Positions 7,845 to 17,148 are shown, counted from the first letter of the stretch. The stretch is 64,000 nt of DNA from Candidatus Omnitrophota bacterium (GCA_013177805.1 JABLXU010000012.1:38230-102229), one strand, 5' to 3'. Notes: generated by a model not told the origin, from the letters alone. Made by a program: numbers and translations.

Positions 7845-8714
7845 TCAGTTCGCCGCTTTCACCTTGTTTATTAATGTGCCTAATCCCTCCACCGCGACTT
7901 CCATGGTATCCCCCGCGCGGGCGGACAATGCCTTGGTGGTACCGGAGAGGATAATATCCCCCGGTTCGAGCACACACACCCGCGACAAGTCGCTGACTAT
8001 CTTTTCAGGCGGGAAAAGCATGTTGGACGTGTTGTGCCTGTAGGTCAATTCTTTGTTCTGCGCGGAGTTGCTTACCTTCAAGGTACGCTCCCGGTTGCGC
8101 CAATCCACCCCCCGGTGAATGAAAGGACCGAAGGGCGCGAAACCATCGCCGATCTTCAAACCCGGACCCAGAAGAGTCTCGGCCTGGTCCAAAGGTTCTC
8201 CATTGACTTGGTGGTACGAGGTCACGCAACCGACGATATCGTTCCCAACCGTATACCCGAAGATCGCCTCCCTGGCTTCCTCCAGCCCGGCATTCTTGAT
8301 TCGTTTGCCGATGACAATGACCAGTTCGGTTTCGACCTCCAACTCATCCAGCGAGGCAGGGAGGATCACATCATCATCCGGTGAAGCAGCAGCGGATGGG
8401 GGTTTTAAAAACCAGCGGATGGTATTGAAGGGCTTTTTCCCCCCGGCCCACGCTTCTTTATAGCTCCCCGATATCCCAAAGATTTTCTGGGGGGCGCTGG
8501 GATGCAACAGGCGGACGGCCTTTACAGGGATCGTATGACCGGTTGCCTGGCCGCCGTCCCAGGGCGCCTTGTCGAGCTGATGAATGATCTCCCCTTCCAC
8601 CCGCCCGTAATGGATCGCGCCGGCGGCCTCGTAACGGCAATACACTTCCTCACTCCAGGAAAAGGTGATGGGAAGAAGAACGAGAATCAAAACAGCGAGC
8701 CTGAATCGTTTCAT
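7845..8714 (-). CDS. Fumarylacetoacetate hydrolase family protein with signal peptide
   Basis: 289 residues. The last 220 residues are a normal FAH-family catalytic domain: FGISGSYKEAW, the metal-binding ELEVETELVIVIGK (family pattern E-x-E), FGYTVGNDIVG and the closing LEPGDIILSGTT ... AGDTMEV. Family members hydrolyse or decarboxylate 2-oxo or diketo acids with Mg2+ and are normally cytoplasmic. Here a clear signal peptide (KRFRLAVLILVLLPITFSWS) precedes the domain, which is odd. It is probably cotranscribed with the exported phosphoesterase 13 bp downstream. Exact substrate unknown. Confidence 0.85.
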   Translation of the reverse strand: MKRFRLAVLILVLLPITFSWSEEVYCRYEAAGAIHYGRVEGEIIHQLDKAPWDGGQATGHTIPVKAVRLLHPSAPQKIFGISGSYKEAWAGGKKPFNTIRWFLKPPSAAASPDDDVILPASLDELEVETELVIVIGKRIKNAGLEEAREAIFGYTVGNDIVGCVTSYHQVNGEPLDQAETLLGPGLKIGDGFAPFGPFIHRGVDWRNRERTLKVSNSAQNKELTYRHNTSNMLFPPEKIVSDLSRVCVLEPGDIILSGTTKALSARAGDTMEVAVEGLGTLINKVKAAN

Positions 8715-8804
8715 GTGAGTGTCCCTTCGTTTCAGATTTTTTCAGATCATGCATTGCCAACCGTTTTTCGAAAAGGCGTGATCGAGTGTAAATCGGGCCC
8801 GTAT

Positions 8805-8860
8805 GCGAAAAACGCCACCATCCCCTCTCCCTCTGGGAGAGGGCAAGGGTGAGGGAAGGT
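8805..8860 (+). repeat. Core of palindromic intergenic repeat
   Basis: A 9-bp stem CCCTCTCCC-TCT-GGGAGAGGG followed by AAGGGTGAGGGAAGG, the same core found in the larger repeats near 35589 and 60290 and inside the MITE-like elements. It stands alone in the 220-bp gap upstream of the FAH-family gene. Confidence 0.75.
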
Positions 8861-8935
8861 CTTGCCTTGGAGCTTCTCCTTAGCTTTCTCTAGAAGTATG
8901 AGGAGAATGAAAACACCAATGAACATCCTTCTTTA

Positions 8936-10300
8936 TCACAATAAGGGAACCGTGGTCAATCCATTTTCCTCGCCGTCGAGGTAGCGGATGGACTGCTTTT
9001 CCTGGATTCTGCGGGCTAAGGTTTCCAAATAGTATAAGGTCGGGGCGGTGATGTGCATATTGTTGAGAAACGGCTGGGTATAGTTGACATCCCCATACAC
9101 CACGCCGCCCACGTGAATCGGGATCTGTTTGCCATTGACCATGCGCCACTGTCCGTTGTGATTGTTCCAATCGACTCCTTCGGTAAGGAATCCATAATCG
9201 CCGTGGTGATGCAAGGCCGCGGCCCGCAGAATGGTCAAGCCTTTGATCTCATACGACTGGATCCGCGTCGTGGCGGCGGCTTCGAAATAAGCCAGGGCGG
9301 CCTCCGCGTTCTCCCAGAGGTATGAGGTATCCCACGAATCCTCCATGTAAAGCAAGCCTTGAGTGGCCACACCGTTGCGGTCTTGTTTCATCTCGAATTT
9401 CTCCAGGCCGTGCAGGCAGACCGCCAGCGCCCAATCATACAAGGCCGTGTCGCGCAGCAGCTGGGCCGCCCGGGACAAGCAGCGGAATCCCACGCTGTAG
9501 GCCACATTTTCGTGGTCGTCGTAGGTGTCGTGATTGATGCTGCCGAACGCCCCGCCCAGGTCCCGGTACGCCTCAGCGATGGCGCGGATTTCCTTCCGGT
9601 AATCTTTGAATCCCCGGCGGGTCAGCTCCACCCAAAGCCACAAGAGATAAGTCCCGTCCCCGCTGTGATCGAACTGGGGATCCGGCGCTGAGCCCATCGC
9701 GTTAAAGGGAGCGGGAGATCCATCCGGTTGGCAGCGGCGGGGATACCAACCATTCTCCAGCCGCTTAACATGATTCCATAGCCAATCCGAAATAAGTAAA
9801 GATATTTCAGTAAGTTGTGATTTCAATGGTTCCGATACGAGGTCCGCTGCCCATAATAATTGTAGTGCGATATGGGCCGTGGAACCCGGACAGAACCAAT
9901 GGTCGTACTCGGGTTTGTGCAAATAGTTCAGATAGCGTTTATCTGATGGAATGTCCCGGTAGGGAATTACGAAACCATCTTCGCGGAAAAATCCCCCTTC
10001 AAGAGCATGGTAGAGCAGGGAAACACCGATCGCCCGCATCCGGGGATGGTTGAAAAAGCAGGCAAACCAGAGAATCTCATGCGCTCCTCCCACAACATTG
10101 GCGGCCCAACCCACCCCCTCCAGCTCGCCGAATTCGTGCCAAATGGCGGGAATGCCTTCCGGATCCACAAACGTGGATGTGGCGCAAAGGTTGCCCTGAT
10201 AGGTGGTCAGGCAACGCCGCGTCGTGAAGCGGAGCGAATCGTTGAGGCTATCTACAATCGTGTAGTCATGCCGGGCGGCGCGGTAGAAACGGTCAGGCAT
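8936..10300 (-). CDS. Uncharacterised protein, probably an alpha/alpha-toroid carbohydrate-active protein
   Basis: 454 residues with no signal peptide. The sequence is helix-rich and full of aromatic residues and short Trp/His motifs (FGELEGVGWAANVVGGAHEILWFACF, EYDHWFCPGSTAHIALQLLWAADL, FDHSGDGTYLLWLW, MEDSWDTSYLWENAEAALAYFEAA), as in six-hairpin glycosidases and uronic acid lyases. I do not recognise the exact family and no catalytic pair can be named. The protein is complete and stands alone; a 335-bp gap with an inverted repeat separates it from the divergent RsbW-like gene. Assignment as carbohydrate-active is inference from fold-like features. Confidence 0.6.
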   Translation of the reverse strand: MPDRFYRAARHDYTIVDSLNDSLRFTTRRCLTTYQGNLCATSTFVDPEGIPAIWHEFGELEGVGWAANVVGGAHEILWFACFFNHPRMRAIGVSLLYHALEGGFFREDGFVIPYRDIPSDKRYLNYLHKPEYDHWFCPGSTAHIALQLLWAADLVSEPLKSQLTEISLLISDWLWNHVKRLENGWYPRRCQPDGSPAPFNAMGSAPDPQFDHSGDGTYLLWLWVELTRRGFKDYRKEIRAIAEAYRDLGGAFGSINHDTYDDHENVAYSVGFRCLSRAAQLLRDTALYDWALAVCLHGLEKFEMKQDRNGVATQGLLYMEDSWDTSYLWENAEAALAYFEAAATTRIQSYEIKGLTILRAAALHHHGDYGFLTEGVDWNNHNGQWRMVNGKQIPIHVGGVVYGDVNYTQPFLNNMHITAPTLYYLETLARRIQEKQSIRYLDGEENGLTTVPLL

Positions 10301-10446
10301 TTTTCCAGCCTCGAGAAGAATTTAAAGGCGAATAGACAGACGGTTCGAATTCATGTGAGGTCATTGGAGATTCAGTTTATCAAAGTTTGGACCAGTCCGC
10401 CTAGGCACGTGCCTGTCCCGCCGGGAAATTTTCAGAGAGAAAAAAA

Positions 10447-10474
10447 GATCGCAAGAATTTATGATTTTGCGATC
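10447..10474. promoter_or_regulatory. Inverted repeat in the divergent gap, possible operator
   Basis: GATCGCAA at 10447-10454 is repeated inverted as TTGCGATC at 10467-10474 with a 12-base AT-rich spacer. It lies in the 335-bp gap between divergent genes (starts 10300 and 10636). The rest of this gap shows no gene; the spacing suits a dimeric regulator, but no function is proven. Confidence 0.4.
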
Positions 10475-10635
10475 GCAGGCGTTACAATAGGAAATGGTCC
10501 TTCCTTAAAATCTGGGGAGAAAATCCTCGAATAATGGAGAAGCAGTTACTTTTCATTGGCTAGTGGTTGTGATACTTTTAGCAAAGCGCCATGAAACCGG
10601 GATTGATGATGATCGGATAAGTAACGGGTACAATA

Positions 10636-11094
10636 ATGGCTTGTCTTGTGTCCATGAATGAATCGTCTGCCAACTTTGTGGAATTTCCCGCGACACTGGA
10701 TGAACTCACCCGGATCTGTGACCGGATTCGTGAAGCAGCACGGGCTTCGGGGATGACGGAATCCAACATTTGGAAATTGGAGACATCTGTGGACGAAGCG
10801 TGCACGAATATCGTTTGCTACGGGTACTGCGGGAGAAAGGACGGGAAATTGTGGATCCAGTGGAGAAGGGACAATGATTCGTTTTTGGTGACCATCGAGG
10901 ACACAGGCATACCCTTCGATCAGACGCAGCCCACGACTCCGGATTTTTCCCAAGACATCTGTAAACGTCCAGTCGGTGGACTGGGCCGGTATATTATGCG
11001 GGAACTCTTGGATGATATGGTTTATCAACGAAAACAGAACCGGAATTCTCTCACGCTGATCAAGAATCTTTTTACGGATAAAAATAAATCATAA
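10636..11094 (+). CDS. RsbW-like serine kinase / anti-sigma factor
   Basis: 152 residues of the small GHKL ATPase fold. The N box is ETSVDEACTNIVCYGY (about residues 49-64), the G1 box EDTGIPFD (about 92-99) and the G2 box PVGGLGRYIM (about 115-124). Family members bind a sigma factor or phosphorylate a STAS-domain antagonist in partner-switching circuits. A single STAS protein is encoded 2.1 kb away on the other strand (13237-13569) and could be its partner; this is inference. An alternative start is the ATG at 10651; neither has a strong ribosome site. Confidence 0.87.
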   Translation: MACLVSMNESSANFVEFPATLDELTRICDRIREAARASGMTESNIWKLETSVDEACTNIVCYGYCGRKDGKLWIQWRRDNDSFLVTIEDTGIPFDQTQPTTPDFSQDICKRPVGGLGRYIMRELLDDMVYQRKQNRNSLTLIKNLFTDKNKS

Positions 11095-11271
11095 TTGCAG
11101 ATTGTTTTCGAATTTCCACAATCTTACCCCTCTCTACCAACCACGGCGCCGGCCGGCCGTCTCCAGCAGCAATAAAGTATCTCCTTGATTCTAAACGAAA
11201 TTCGATTTATTCATATGTTTATAAGATAAGCTTTTCTTGAGATAGCATGGATTCATGAAAGGGAGACGAGA

Positions 11272-11856
11272 ATGCCGAAGTCATCCGGTGGATTCACCCT
11301 GATCGAATTGTTAATCGTTGTCGCCATCATTGGCATTTTAGCGGCCATCGCTGTGCCGAACTTTTTGAATGCCCAGATCCGGGCGAAAGTGGCCCGGGTG
11401 CAGGCGGACATGAAGGCTCTGGCCACCGCCCTGGAAACCTACCGGTTGGACCGTAATAACTATCCCCCTATTTTCCCGCCGACCTGGATGGATGAGCGTT
11501 ACCGTCCCTTGACGACTCCGGTATCGTACATGACCTCGATTCCCCTGGATCCGTTCAACACCAATCCCTTGGACACCTCCACCGGGCCTAAAGACAGCAA
11601 CAACCGGTATGGGAATTACGATTATTGGACGCGGCTGGCGGCCAACGGCAATCAGAAAACCGCGAATTATTGGAACGCGACGACCGCTTTTCCCGCGGGC
11701 CGGTACGAATGGCAATTGCGCGGATTTGGCCCGGCGCAATCGTGGATCGGCAATCTGGTATATCCGCCAGGGCATCCCAAGGCGGGCGAGTATATCAGTT
11801 ACGACATCAGCAACGGGATCAAGAGCGCGGGAAACATCGTCCGGTATGGCCCATAA
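11272..11856 (+). CDS. Type II secretion-like major pseudopilin (prepilin-type signal)
   Basis: 194 residues. The prepilin peptidase site GGFTLIELLIVVAIIGILAA is at residues 6-25; cleavage after Gly7 would leave Phe at the N-terminus and Glu at +5. The rest matches the GspG-like group abundant in Planctomycetes and related phyla: FLNAQIRAKVARVQADMKALATALETYRLDRNNYPP, then RPLTTPVSYMTSIPLDPF. It would be assembled at the inner membrane into a pseudopilus. A second related protein is at 48423. No secretion ATPase or prepilin peptidase gene is in the window. GAAAGGGAGACGAG gives a good ribosome site before ATG 11272. Confidence 0.92.
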   Translation: MPKSSGGFTLIELLIVVAIIGILAAIAVPNFLNAQIRAKVARVQADMKALATALETYRLDRNNYPPIFPPTWMDERYRPLTTPVSYMTSIPLDPFNTNPLDTSTGPKDSNNRYGNYDYWTRLAANGNQKTANYWNATTAFPAGRYEWQLRGFGPAQSWIGNLVYPPGHPKAGEYISYDISNGIKSAGNIVRYGP

Positions 11857-12163
11857 CGCATCCGCATCCGTGGCAAGGAAAGGATCAAAGCGAAGCATAG
11901 AGATCTGGTTGATAGGAACGAAATAATTCCAGGCCCTTAGCAGTAACGAAGAGAATTACGAATTTTTCTCTTTTACTATCTGGGAAATTTATAAGAGTTG
12001 TACGCTGTTTGCCAATCTCAAAACCTGCCCATTTTTTTTCTTTCCTCCGAACCAGCCGATCCACTTTCTCCGTTATATATTCAGGTTAAGGGTCGATGTG
12101 GACCAGTGATTCAGTGGTTTGTAGGACGGCGCAGAGTTTTACTCCATTTCGGATCGGTTGCCG

Positions 12164-12832
12164 ATGAACGATCGACAAGGGCCATTCCTGTCTGATGAAA
12201 TTCTTCCATCCGGTTGGCAATCCAAGGTGCAATCCTTTTTGGCCCACTTGGTGGAAAGTCTGCTATTCAGCGGCATTCTTCTGCTCCTGATCCTGGTTTT
12301 TTATCCGCAGTATGAACGGCTGCACCAGCGCCGGGAATTGGCCGATTCCACCCAGAACCTGCACAACCTCGTGGAAGCCTTGCTCATTTATACCAGCGAT
12401 CAACCTGGTCATCGGGCATTTCCGCCGAGTCCCTACCGGGTGAACACTGGGATCGCGCTTTGCCCGATTTTGCCGCCCGAACCTTGTCATCTGGCTTTTC
12501 TGACCACACCCGTGCCCTATATGCCCAGGCTGGTCAAAGATCCTTATTTGACCCGGATGGCCGGCGATATTCCCCAGACACCTTTTATTCTGCACTGGAT
12601 CAAAACCGGCTCCCTTTCCCTGATGAACCGGGAGGATTACCTCCATCTGGGCTGGGGAGCGTTTACGGTCGGTCCGTCGTTGGCGTTGCCGGCCGCGTAT
12701 GATGTATCCATTTTCCAATGGGTGCCTTATGATACCCGTCCTTTGCGGTTCTATTATTTCAATCCTTCCAATGGCCTCGTGAGTTTAGGATTTGTGTACT
12801 GGGATAGTTTGGGGAATACCTCGCCGGGGTGA
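12164..12832 (+). CDS. Pseudopilin-like membrane protein without the prepilin motif
   Basis: 222 residues. One membrane segment (about residues 33-50, LLFSGILLLLILVFYP) is followed by a helix and a segment that mirrors the GspG-like layout: ALLIYTSDQPGHRAFPPSPYR, then LTTPVPYMPRLVKDPY, the same 'TTPV-YM---DP' block as in the upstream pseudopilin (11272). The FTLIE cleavage site is missing and 30 extra residues precede the membrane segment. It may be a minor, uncleaved partner of the pseudopilin 300 bp upstream, or a diverged duplicate. The 11857-12163 gap holds only AT-rich DNA with a weak hairpin near 11948-11972. ATG 12164 is preferred to the in-frame TTG at 12158. Confidence 0.7.
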   Translation: MNDRQGPFLSDEILPSGWQSKVQSFLAHLVESLLFSGILLLLILVFYPQYERLHQRRELADSTQNLHNLVEALLIYTSDQPGHRAFPPSPYRVNTGIALCPILPPEPCHLAFLTTPVPYMPRLVKDPYLTRMAGDIPQTPFILHWIKTGSLSLMNREDYLHLGWGAFTVGPSLALPAAYDVSIFQWVPYDTRPLRFYYFNPSNGLVSLGFVYWDSLGNTSPG

Positions 12833-12984
12833 GAGGGGAAAGACTGTCCAATCCCATTTTGAAATAACCCTGCCTTGTTTTCCGGTTCGAAAAATAGACG
12901 CCTTCCTGCTTTGATGGATTGGTCGCGGGTAGAATTTATGATTGAATGGAATCAGTCTAGGTTTGGATGTCAGGAGATCGTGCG

Positions 12985-13212
12985 ATGTGGTTCCAGGAAG
13001 ATACCGCCAGCCGTTTCAAAATCACCGCTTTGTGTGTGTTTATTCTGTTGTTCGGGATTTTTTTGGGGAAAAATTATACGCCCGTCTCGGTGTGGATCTT
13101 TGGATGGACCCCCGCGGTTCCCCTGATCTTTTTCGCCCTGTTCTGTTTCGGAGCCGGATTTGTTTCCGGTTGGGCCGTGACAGTTCTCCTGCACCGGCGT
13201 CTGGAATCCTGA
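12985..13212 (+). CDS. Small LapA-like (DUF1049) membrane protein
   Basis: 75 residues, almost all membrane-embedded: two hydrophobic segments (about 13-32 and 42-66) joined by NYTPVSVWIFGWTPAVPL, the usual LapA-domain pattern ('N---V-V-F-----PL-----..F..G---G'). E. coli LapA helps assemble lipopolysaccharide; in other phyla the role is unknown. The start at 12985 is chosen because AGGAG lies 8 bases upstream; the ATG at 12967 has no such site. It converges with the STAS gene. Confidence 0.75.
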   Translation: MWFQEDTASRFKITALCVFILLFGIFLGKNYTPVSVWIFGWTPAVPLIFFALFCFGAGFVSGWAVTVLLHRRLES

Positions 13213-13236
13213 TTTTTCGTACTGGGACCCCGCGGC

Positions 13237-13569
13237 TTACTGAATGGACGCGACCGCCTTTTCGACCGAATCATACAGAGGAAACATATTGTCGAGATTG
13301 GTCACATGAAAAATCCGGGCCACGTGTTCGTTGGCCTTGGCAAACGCGATGGTCCCGTCTTCCAGGGACTTATACGCGGCTAAAAAGGTGGCCAAGGCTT
13401 TGCTGTTCAGGCTGTCCATATGCTCGCAATCCACGACGATTTTCTTTTTCCCTTCCCGTACCAGACGGTGCAACGCGGATTTTAACGTGGACACGTCCGA
13501 AAATGAGATGGAGCCCGATACCTTCAGCAGGGCTACATCGCCTATCAATCTCTTTTCCAACCGCATCAT
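13237..13569 (-). CDS. STAS-domain anti-sigma factor antagonist
   Basis: 110 residues forming one STAS domain (SpoIIAA/RsbV type): GDVALLKVSGSISFSDVSTLKSAL, the conserved VVDCEHMDSLNSKALATF with a serine at the usual phosphorylation position, and IFHVTNLDNMFPLYDSVEKAV at the end. Such proteins release a sigma factor by binding its RsbW-type inhibitor when unphosphorylated. The likely partner kinase is at 10636-11094. No sigma factor gene of the sigmaB/F type lies between them, so the target must be elsewhere. Confidence 0.9.
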   Translation of the reverse strand: MMRLEKRLIGDVALLKVSGSISFSDVSTLKSALHRLVREGKKKIVVDCEHMDSLNSKALATFLAAYKSLEDGTIAFAKANEHVARIFHVTNLDNMFPLYDSVEKAVASIQ

Positions 13570-13831
13570 TTTCGTAGCCCACCCTTCTGCCCTTGCCAGG
13601 TTGTTAAAACCACCCTCTTTCCAAATTCCCTATTGGAACATAAGTTCAGGCGTTTGGCAATAACCCGGCAACCGGTTTAAAGATAGCTGCCTCTCCTTCA
13701 TTCTGGGCCTGCTCCTCTCCGCGGAGGATTCTCCCATTGATGATTGTGGAAAAATCGGGCAAGGTAATATGCGGATCCGCACATTTCCTCGGCCGCCGGC
13801 CATTGGGCGCGAGGGAAAAGGAGCATCCCGG

Positions 13832-16444
13832 ATGTGTGACCGGTTCTTCAAAAGGCATTGGTTTGTCCTTTGGCTGATTTGGTTCATTCCTGCCGGGGAG
13901 GGCCAGGAAATTCCGTCTCCCGAAGCGGTGCTCGGTTTTCAGCCGGGCGCTGATTTCCGGTTGGCGCGGTGGGAACAAATCGTGGACTATTTTTATAAAA
14001 TCGGTTCGCTTTCCCAGCGCGTCCACATCGAGGAGATCGGCCGGACCACCGAGGACAATCCGTATATTCTGGCGGTGATTTCCGATCCCAAAGTCATCGC
14101 CGATCTGGAGTTATACCAATCCTATCAGCGGAAACTGTCTCATCCCCACGAAATCGAATCCGGAGAAAAAGATGATCTCCTCGACCAGGCCAAAACGGTG
14201 GTGCTTATCTCGTGTTCGCTGCATTCTAATGAAATCGGCGCATCCCAGATGGCCATGGAACTCCTGCATGAGCTAGCTTCTCTCCATAATGAACGGATCC
14301 GGGAGATCCTGGATAACGTAATCCTCCTCCTTGTGCCTTCCGCCAATCCCGATGGCATCAACAAGGAAATCGACTGGTACGAACGGTCTCTCGGCAAACC
14401 GTGGGAAGGGCAGGGAATGCCATGGCTCTATCAAAAATACTGCGGGCATGACAACAACCGTGACTGGTTCATGCTCACTCAGAAGGAAACGCAAATTCTT
14501 ACCCAGATTTTGTACCAGAAATGGTATCCCTGCGTGTTGTACGACATCCACCAGATGGGGAACCAAGGCAGCCGCTTTTTCGTTCCTCCTTTCTATGATC
14601 CCATCAATCCGAACGTGGATCCTTTGATTCACGAATCCTTGAAGATGATCGGGGGGCATATCGCTACCGATCTGACGGTGGCAGGCAAGGCCGGCGTGGT
14701 CACCAACGCGATATTCGACAACTGGTGGCAAGGAGGGAACCGCACAACCCCGTACCGTCACAACATCATCGGAATATTAACCGAAGCCGCCAGCCCGCGT
14801 CTTGCCTCCCCATTATTTCAGCCCCAGGGGGATTTAACCGGACAAGTCCGGGGATTGCCCCGCCTCACGATGCAGGTCAATTACGCCAATCCCTGGAAAG
14901 GGGGGTGGTGGAGACTGCGGGATGTGGTGGAGTACGAAAAAATTGCTTGCTATTCGCTCCTCACCTTAGCCGCGCGGTACCGGGATCAATTGAATCAAAA
15001 TTACCTCGCCTTGGGAGAAAAAGCCATCCGGCTCGGCCGTGAAGAACCCCCTTTTGCCTATCTGATCCCGCCGGATCAGCGGGATTTCCCCACGGCGGTC
15101 CACATGGCATGGATCCTGCGGGAAGGGGGAGTGCAGATTAACATCGCGGAAACCCCCTTCGCGGCGGAGGGCGCGGAATATCCAGCGGGAACCTATATTA
15201 TTTATGCCTCTCAACCGTATCGGAATTACATCTTGGATCTGCTAGAACCCCAACATTACCCAGAACGTTCCCTTTATCCCGGGGGACCCGCGGAACCGCC
15301 CTACGATGTCGCCGGTTGGACACTGCCCATGCAAATGGGAGTGCGAACGGTCCGGGTGGATCAACCTTTCCCAGCGCAAACCCGGCCACTCGATTCAATC
15401 TCTCTGCCGCCCGGCCGGATCCAGGGAAATGGTACTCTCCTGATCAGCCCCAATACCACCAATTATGATTTCATCGTGCTCAACCGGGCGTGGAAACAGG
15501 ATATTCCGGTTTTTATTTTGCAATCGGATTGGTCGTCTGACAGCCATACCTATCCGGCGGGATCGCTCGTATATTCACCCGGCGATAGCCGCCGGACCGC
15601 CTTGGAAGGGTGGATTCACGATCTCGGGCTTACGGTGGGAAGCATTCCGGCCACGCCCGGCGCCTTGCCAGATGGTCTCCGGCTGAAGGCGCTGCGCAAA
15701 CCGCGGATCGCCATGTATCAACCTTGGACGGCCAACATCGACGAAGGCTGGACGCGTTTTGTGCTGGAACAATTCGAATTCGAATACACTACCCTTCACA
15801 ATGCGGCTATACGGGCGGGAGACCTGCGCCGCCGCTTTGACGCCATTATACTGCCCGATATCCATATCCAAGCGTTGCTGAATGGACGAGACATGGCCCT
15901 TACGGCTCCCGAATACGCGGGCGGCATCGGTGAAGAGGGGATCACTTCTTTGCAGGAGTTCGTGGAATTGGGTGGCAGCCTGCTCTGCCTGGACAGTTCC
16001 ACACGTTTTGCCATCCGCTTCTTTGATCTGCCGGTCAAGAATGTATTGGAAGGCGTAGGGCGGGACAAGTTTTATTGTCCCGGATCCATCCTGCGGATCA
16101 ATCTTGATCCCTCCCGGCCGCTCGCGTATGGCATGCGCCACCGGGCGGCGGCGTATTTTGTGCATTCTCAGGCTTTTGAAATTACCCACACCTCGAACCG
16201 GGATACCGTGAAGGTCCGGATGGGAGAACCCATAGTGCTTGCCTCGTATGATAAATCGCTGACCCTTTTGAGCGGCTGGATTCAGGGTGAGGAACTGATT
16301 CACGACAAGGCCGCGATTGTTTCCGTGCCATATGGGCAGGGTCAGGTCATTCTATACGGTTTCCGTGTTCAACACCGCGCGCAAACCCATGGTACATTCC
16401 GGTTATTGTTTAACGGCTTGCTCTTCAGCGGACCGAACCGGTAG
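13832..16444 (+). CDS. Exported M14-family zinc carboxypeptidase-like protein
   Basis: 870 residues. A signal peptide (HWFVLWLIWFIPAGEGQE) is followed by the M14 domain: ISCSLHSNEIGA carries the first zinc His and Glu, YDIHQMGNQ the third zinc ligand, and GILTEAAS the general base Glu. After the domain about 500 residues continue with repeated Gly- and Pro-rich beta sections (PAGTYIIYASQPYRNYILDLLEP) and a glutamine amidotransferase-like section (PRIAMYQPWTANIDEGWTRFVLEQF ... AIILPDI). This long form is common among exported M14 proteins of uncultured bacteria. Substrate unknown. ATG 13832 has AAGGAG upstream; the frame from 13769 has no ribosome site and would hide the signal. Confidence 0.88.
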   Translation: MCDRFFKRHWFVLWLIWFIPAGEGQEIPSPEAVLGFQPGADFRLARWEQIVDYFYKIGSLSQRVHIEEIGRTTEDNPYILAVISDPKVIADLELYQSYQRKLSHPHEIESGEKDDLLDQAKTVVLISCSLHSNEIGASQMAMELLHELASLHNERIREILDNVILLLVPSANPDGINKEIDWYERSLGKPWEGQGMPWLYQKYCGHDNNRDWFMLTQKETQILTQILYQKWYPCVLYDIHQMGNQGSRFFVPPFYDPINPNVDPLIHESLKMIGGHIATDLTVAGKAGVVTNAIFDNWWQGGNRTTPYRHNIIGILTEAASPRLASPLFQPQGDLTGQVRGLPRLTMQVNYANPWKGGWWRLRDVVEYEKIACYSLLTLAARYRDQLNQNYLALGEKAIRLGREEPPFAYLIPPDQRDFPTAVHMAWILREGGVQINIAETPFAAEGAEYPAGTYIIYASQPYRNYILDLLEPQHYPERSLYPGGPAEPPYDVAGWTLPMQMGVRTVRVDQPFPAQTRPLDSISLPPGRIQGNGTLLISPNTTNYDFIVLNRAWKQDIPVFILQSDWSSDSHTYPAGSLVYSPGDSRRTALEGWIHDLGLTVGSIPATPGALPDGLRLKALRKPRIAMYQPWTANIDEGWTRFVLEQFEFEYTTLHNAAIRAGDLRRRFDAIILPDIHIQALLNGRDMALTAPEYAGGIGEEGITSLQEFVELGGSLLCLDSSTRFAIRFFDLPVKNVLEGVGRDKFYCPGSILRINLDPSRPLAYGMRHRAAAYFVHSQAFEITHTSNRDTVKVRMGEPIVLASYDKSLTLLSGWIQGEELIHDKAAIVSVPYGQGQVILYGFRVQHRAQTHGTFRLLFNGLLFSGPNR

Positions 16445-16527
16445 AATTGAGTCACAGGGATTTTTCACAAGCCCGGTCATGGATTGGATAAATCAACAAC
16501 AGAAAGATAGATGGTACACGATTTTAG

Positions 16528-16553
16528 TACGTGAAAAGGATACGTGAAAAGGA
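16528..16553. repeat. Exact 13-bp tandem duplication
   Basis: TACGTGAAAAGGA is present twice head to tail (16528-16540, 16541-16553) in the 255-bp gap between the peptidase and DUF423 genes. Apart from it I see nothing in that gap. Confidence 0.8.
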
Positions 16554-16699
16554 TAATAATGCCGGGATTCCTTGGTGTGATGGTTTCCCGAAAGATCCTC
16601 CCTGGTGTTTTTCCTTTATGGAAATCCGTTCATGCGTTAACCTGCCCTGCAATGACTTGCCCATAGACGGCTTTTTTGGAAAGGATCCATCATTTTGTC

Positions 16700-17095
16700 A
16701 TGAACCGCCCTTCCTTTTTTCTAATAATCGCTTGCGTGGCCGGAGGTTCGGGAGTCATCCTGGGAGCTTTCGCCGCCCATGGTCTGAAAGACCGCCTCGA
16801 GCCGCGGATGCTGGAAATATTTCAAACTGGTGTTCACTACCAAATGATCCATGCCCTGGCCTTGTTGGCGGTCAGCTTGGCGGGATCCCGTCTTTGGCCT
16901 GGTTCATGGACTGCGGGCGCTTGCGGAGCATGGACACTCGGCATCCTGGTATTTTCCGGCAGTTTATATTTACTGGCAGTAACAGGGATCCGTTGGTTGG
17001 GCGCCATTACACCCATCGGGGGAGTGGCTTTTATCGCCGGTTGGATTATGCTGGCCTTAGCCGCACTATACGGAAAATCCAATGGCCCTCTCTGA
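16700..17095 (+). CDS. DUF423 (YgdD-type) membrane protein
   Basis: 131 residues, four membrane segments. The family signature GSGVILGAFAAHGLKDRLEPRMLEIFQTGVHYQMIHALALL is at the N-terminal half, and the closing ITPIGGVAFIAGWIMLALAAL matches too. Conserved in many bacteria; function unknown. ATG 16700 is preferred to the in-frame TTG at 16676. Stands between a peptidase and rpmA without an evident operon. Confidence 0.87.
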   Translation: MNRPSFFLIIACVAGGSGVILGAFAAHGLKDRLEPRMLEIFQTGVHYQMIHALALLAVSLAGSRLWPGSWTAGACGAWTLGILVFSGSLYLLAVTGIRWLGAITPIGGVAFIAGWIMLALAALYGKSNGPL

Positions 17096-17148
17096 CGGGA
17101 TAGGCCGGTATATACGGTCGAAGGCCCGCTTTCATTGCCGCGATTCCC

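Noticed and set aside
10325..10350. GGTTCGAATTC and similar spots (also 12880, 44145) as tRNA T-loops
   Set aside because: No acceptor stem or anticodon arm pairing can be built around them.
13646..14026. 126-residue minus-strand frame over the M14 gene start
   Set aside because: Overlaps the signal peptide and start of a clear peptidase gene; no motif or ribosome site.
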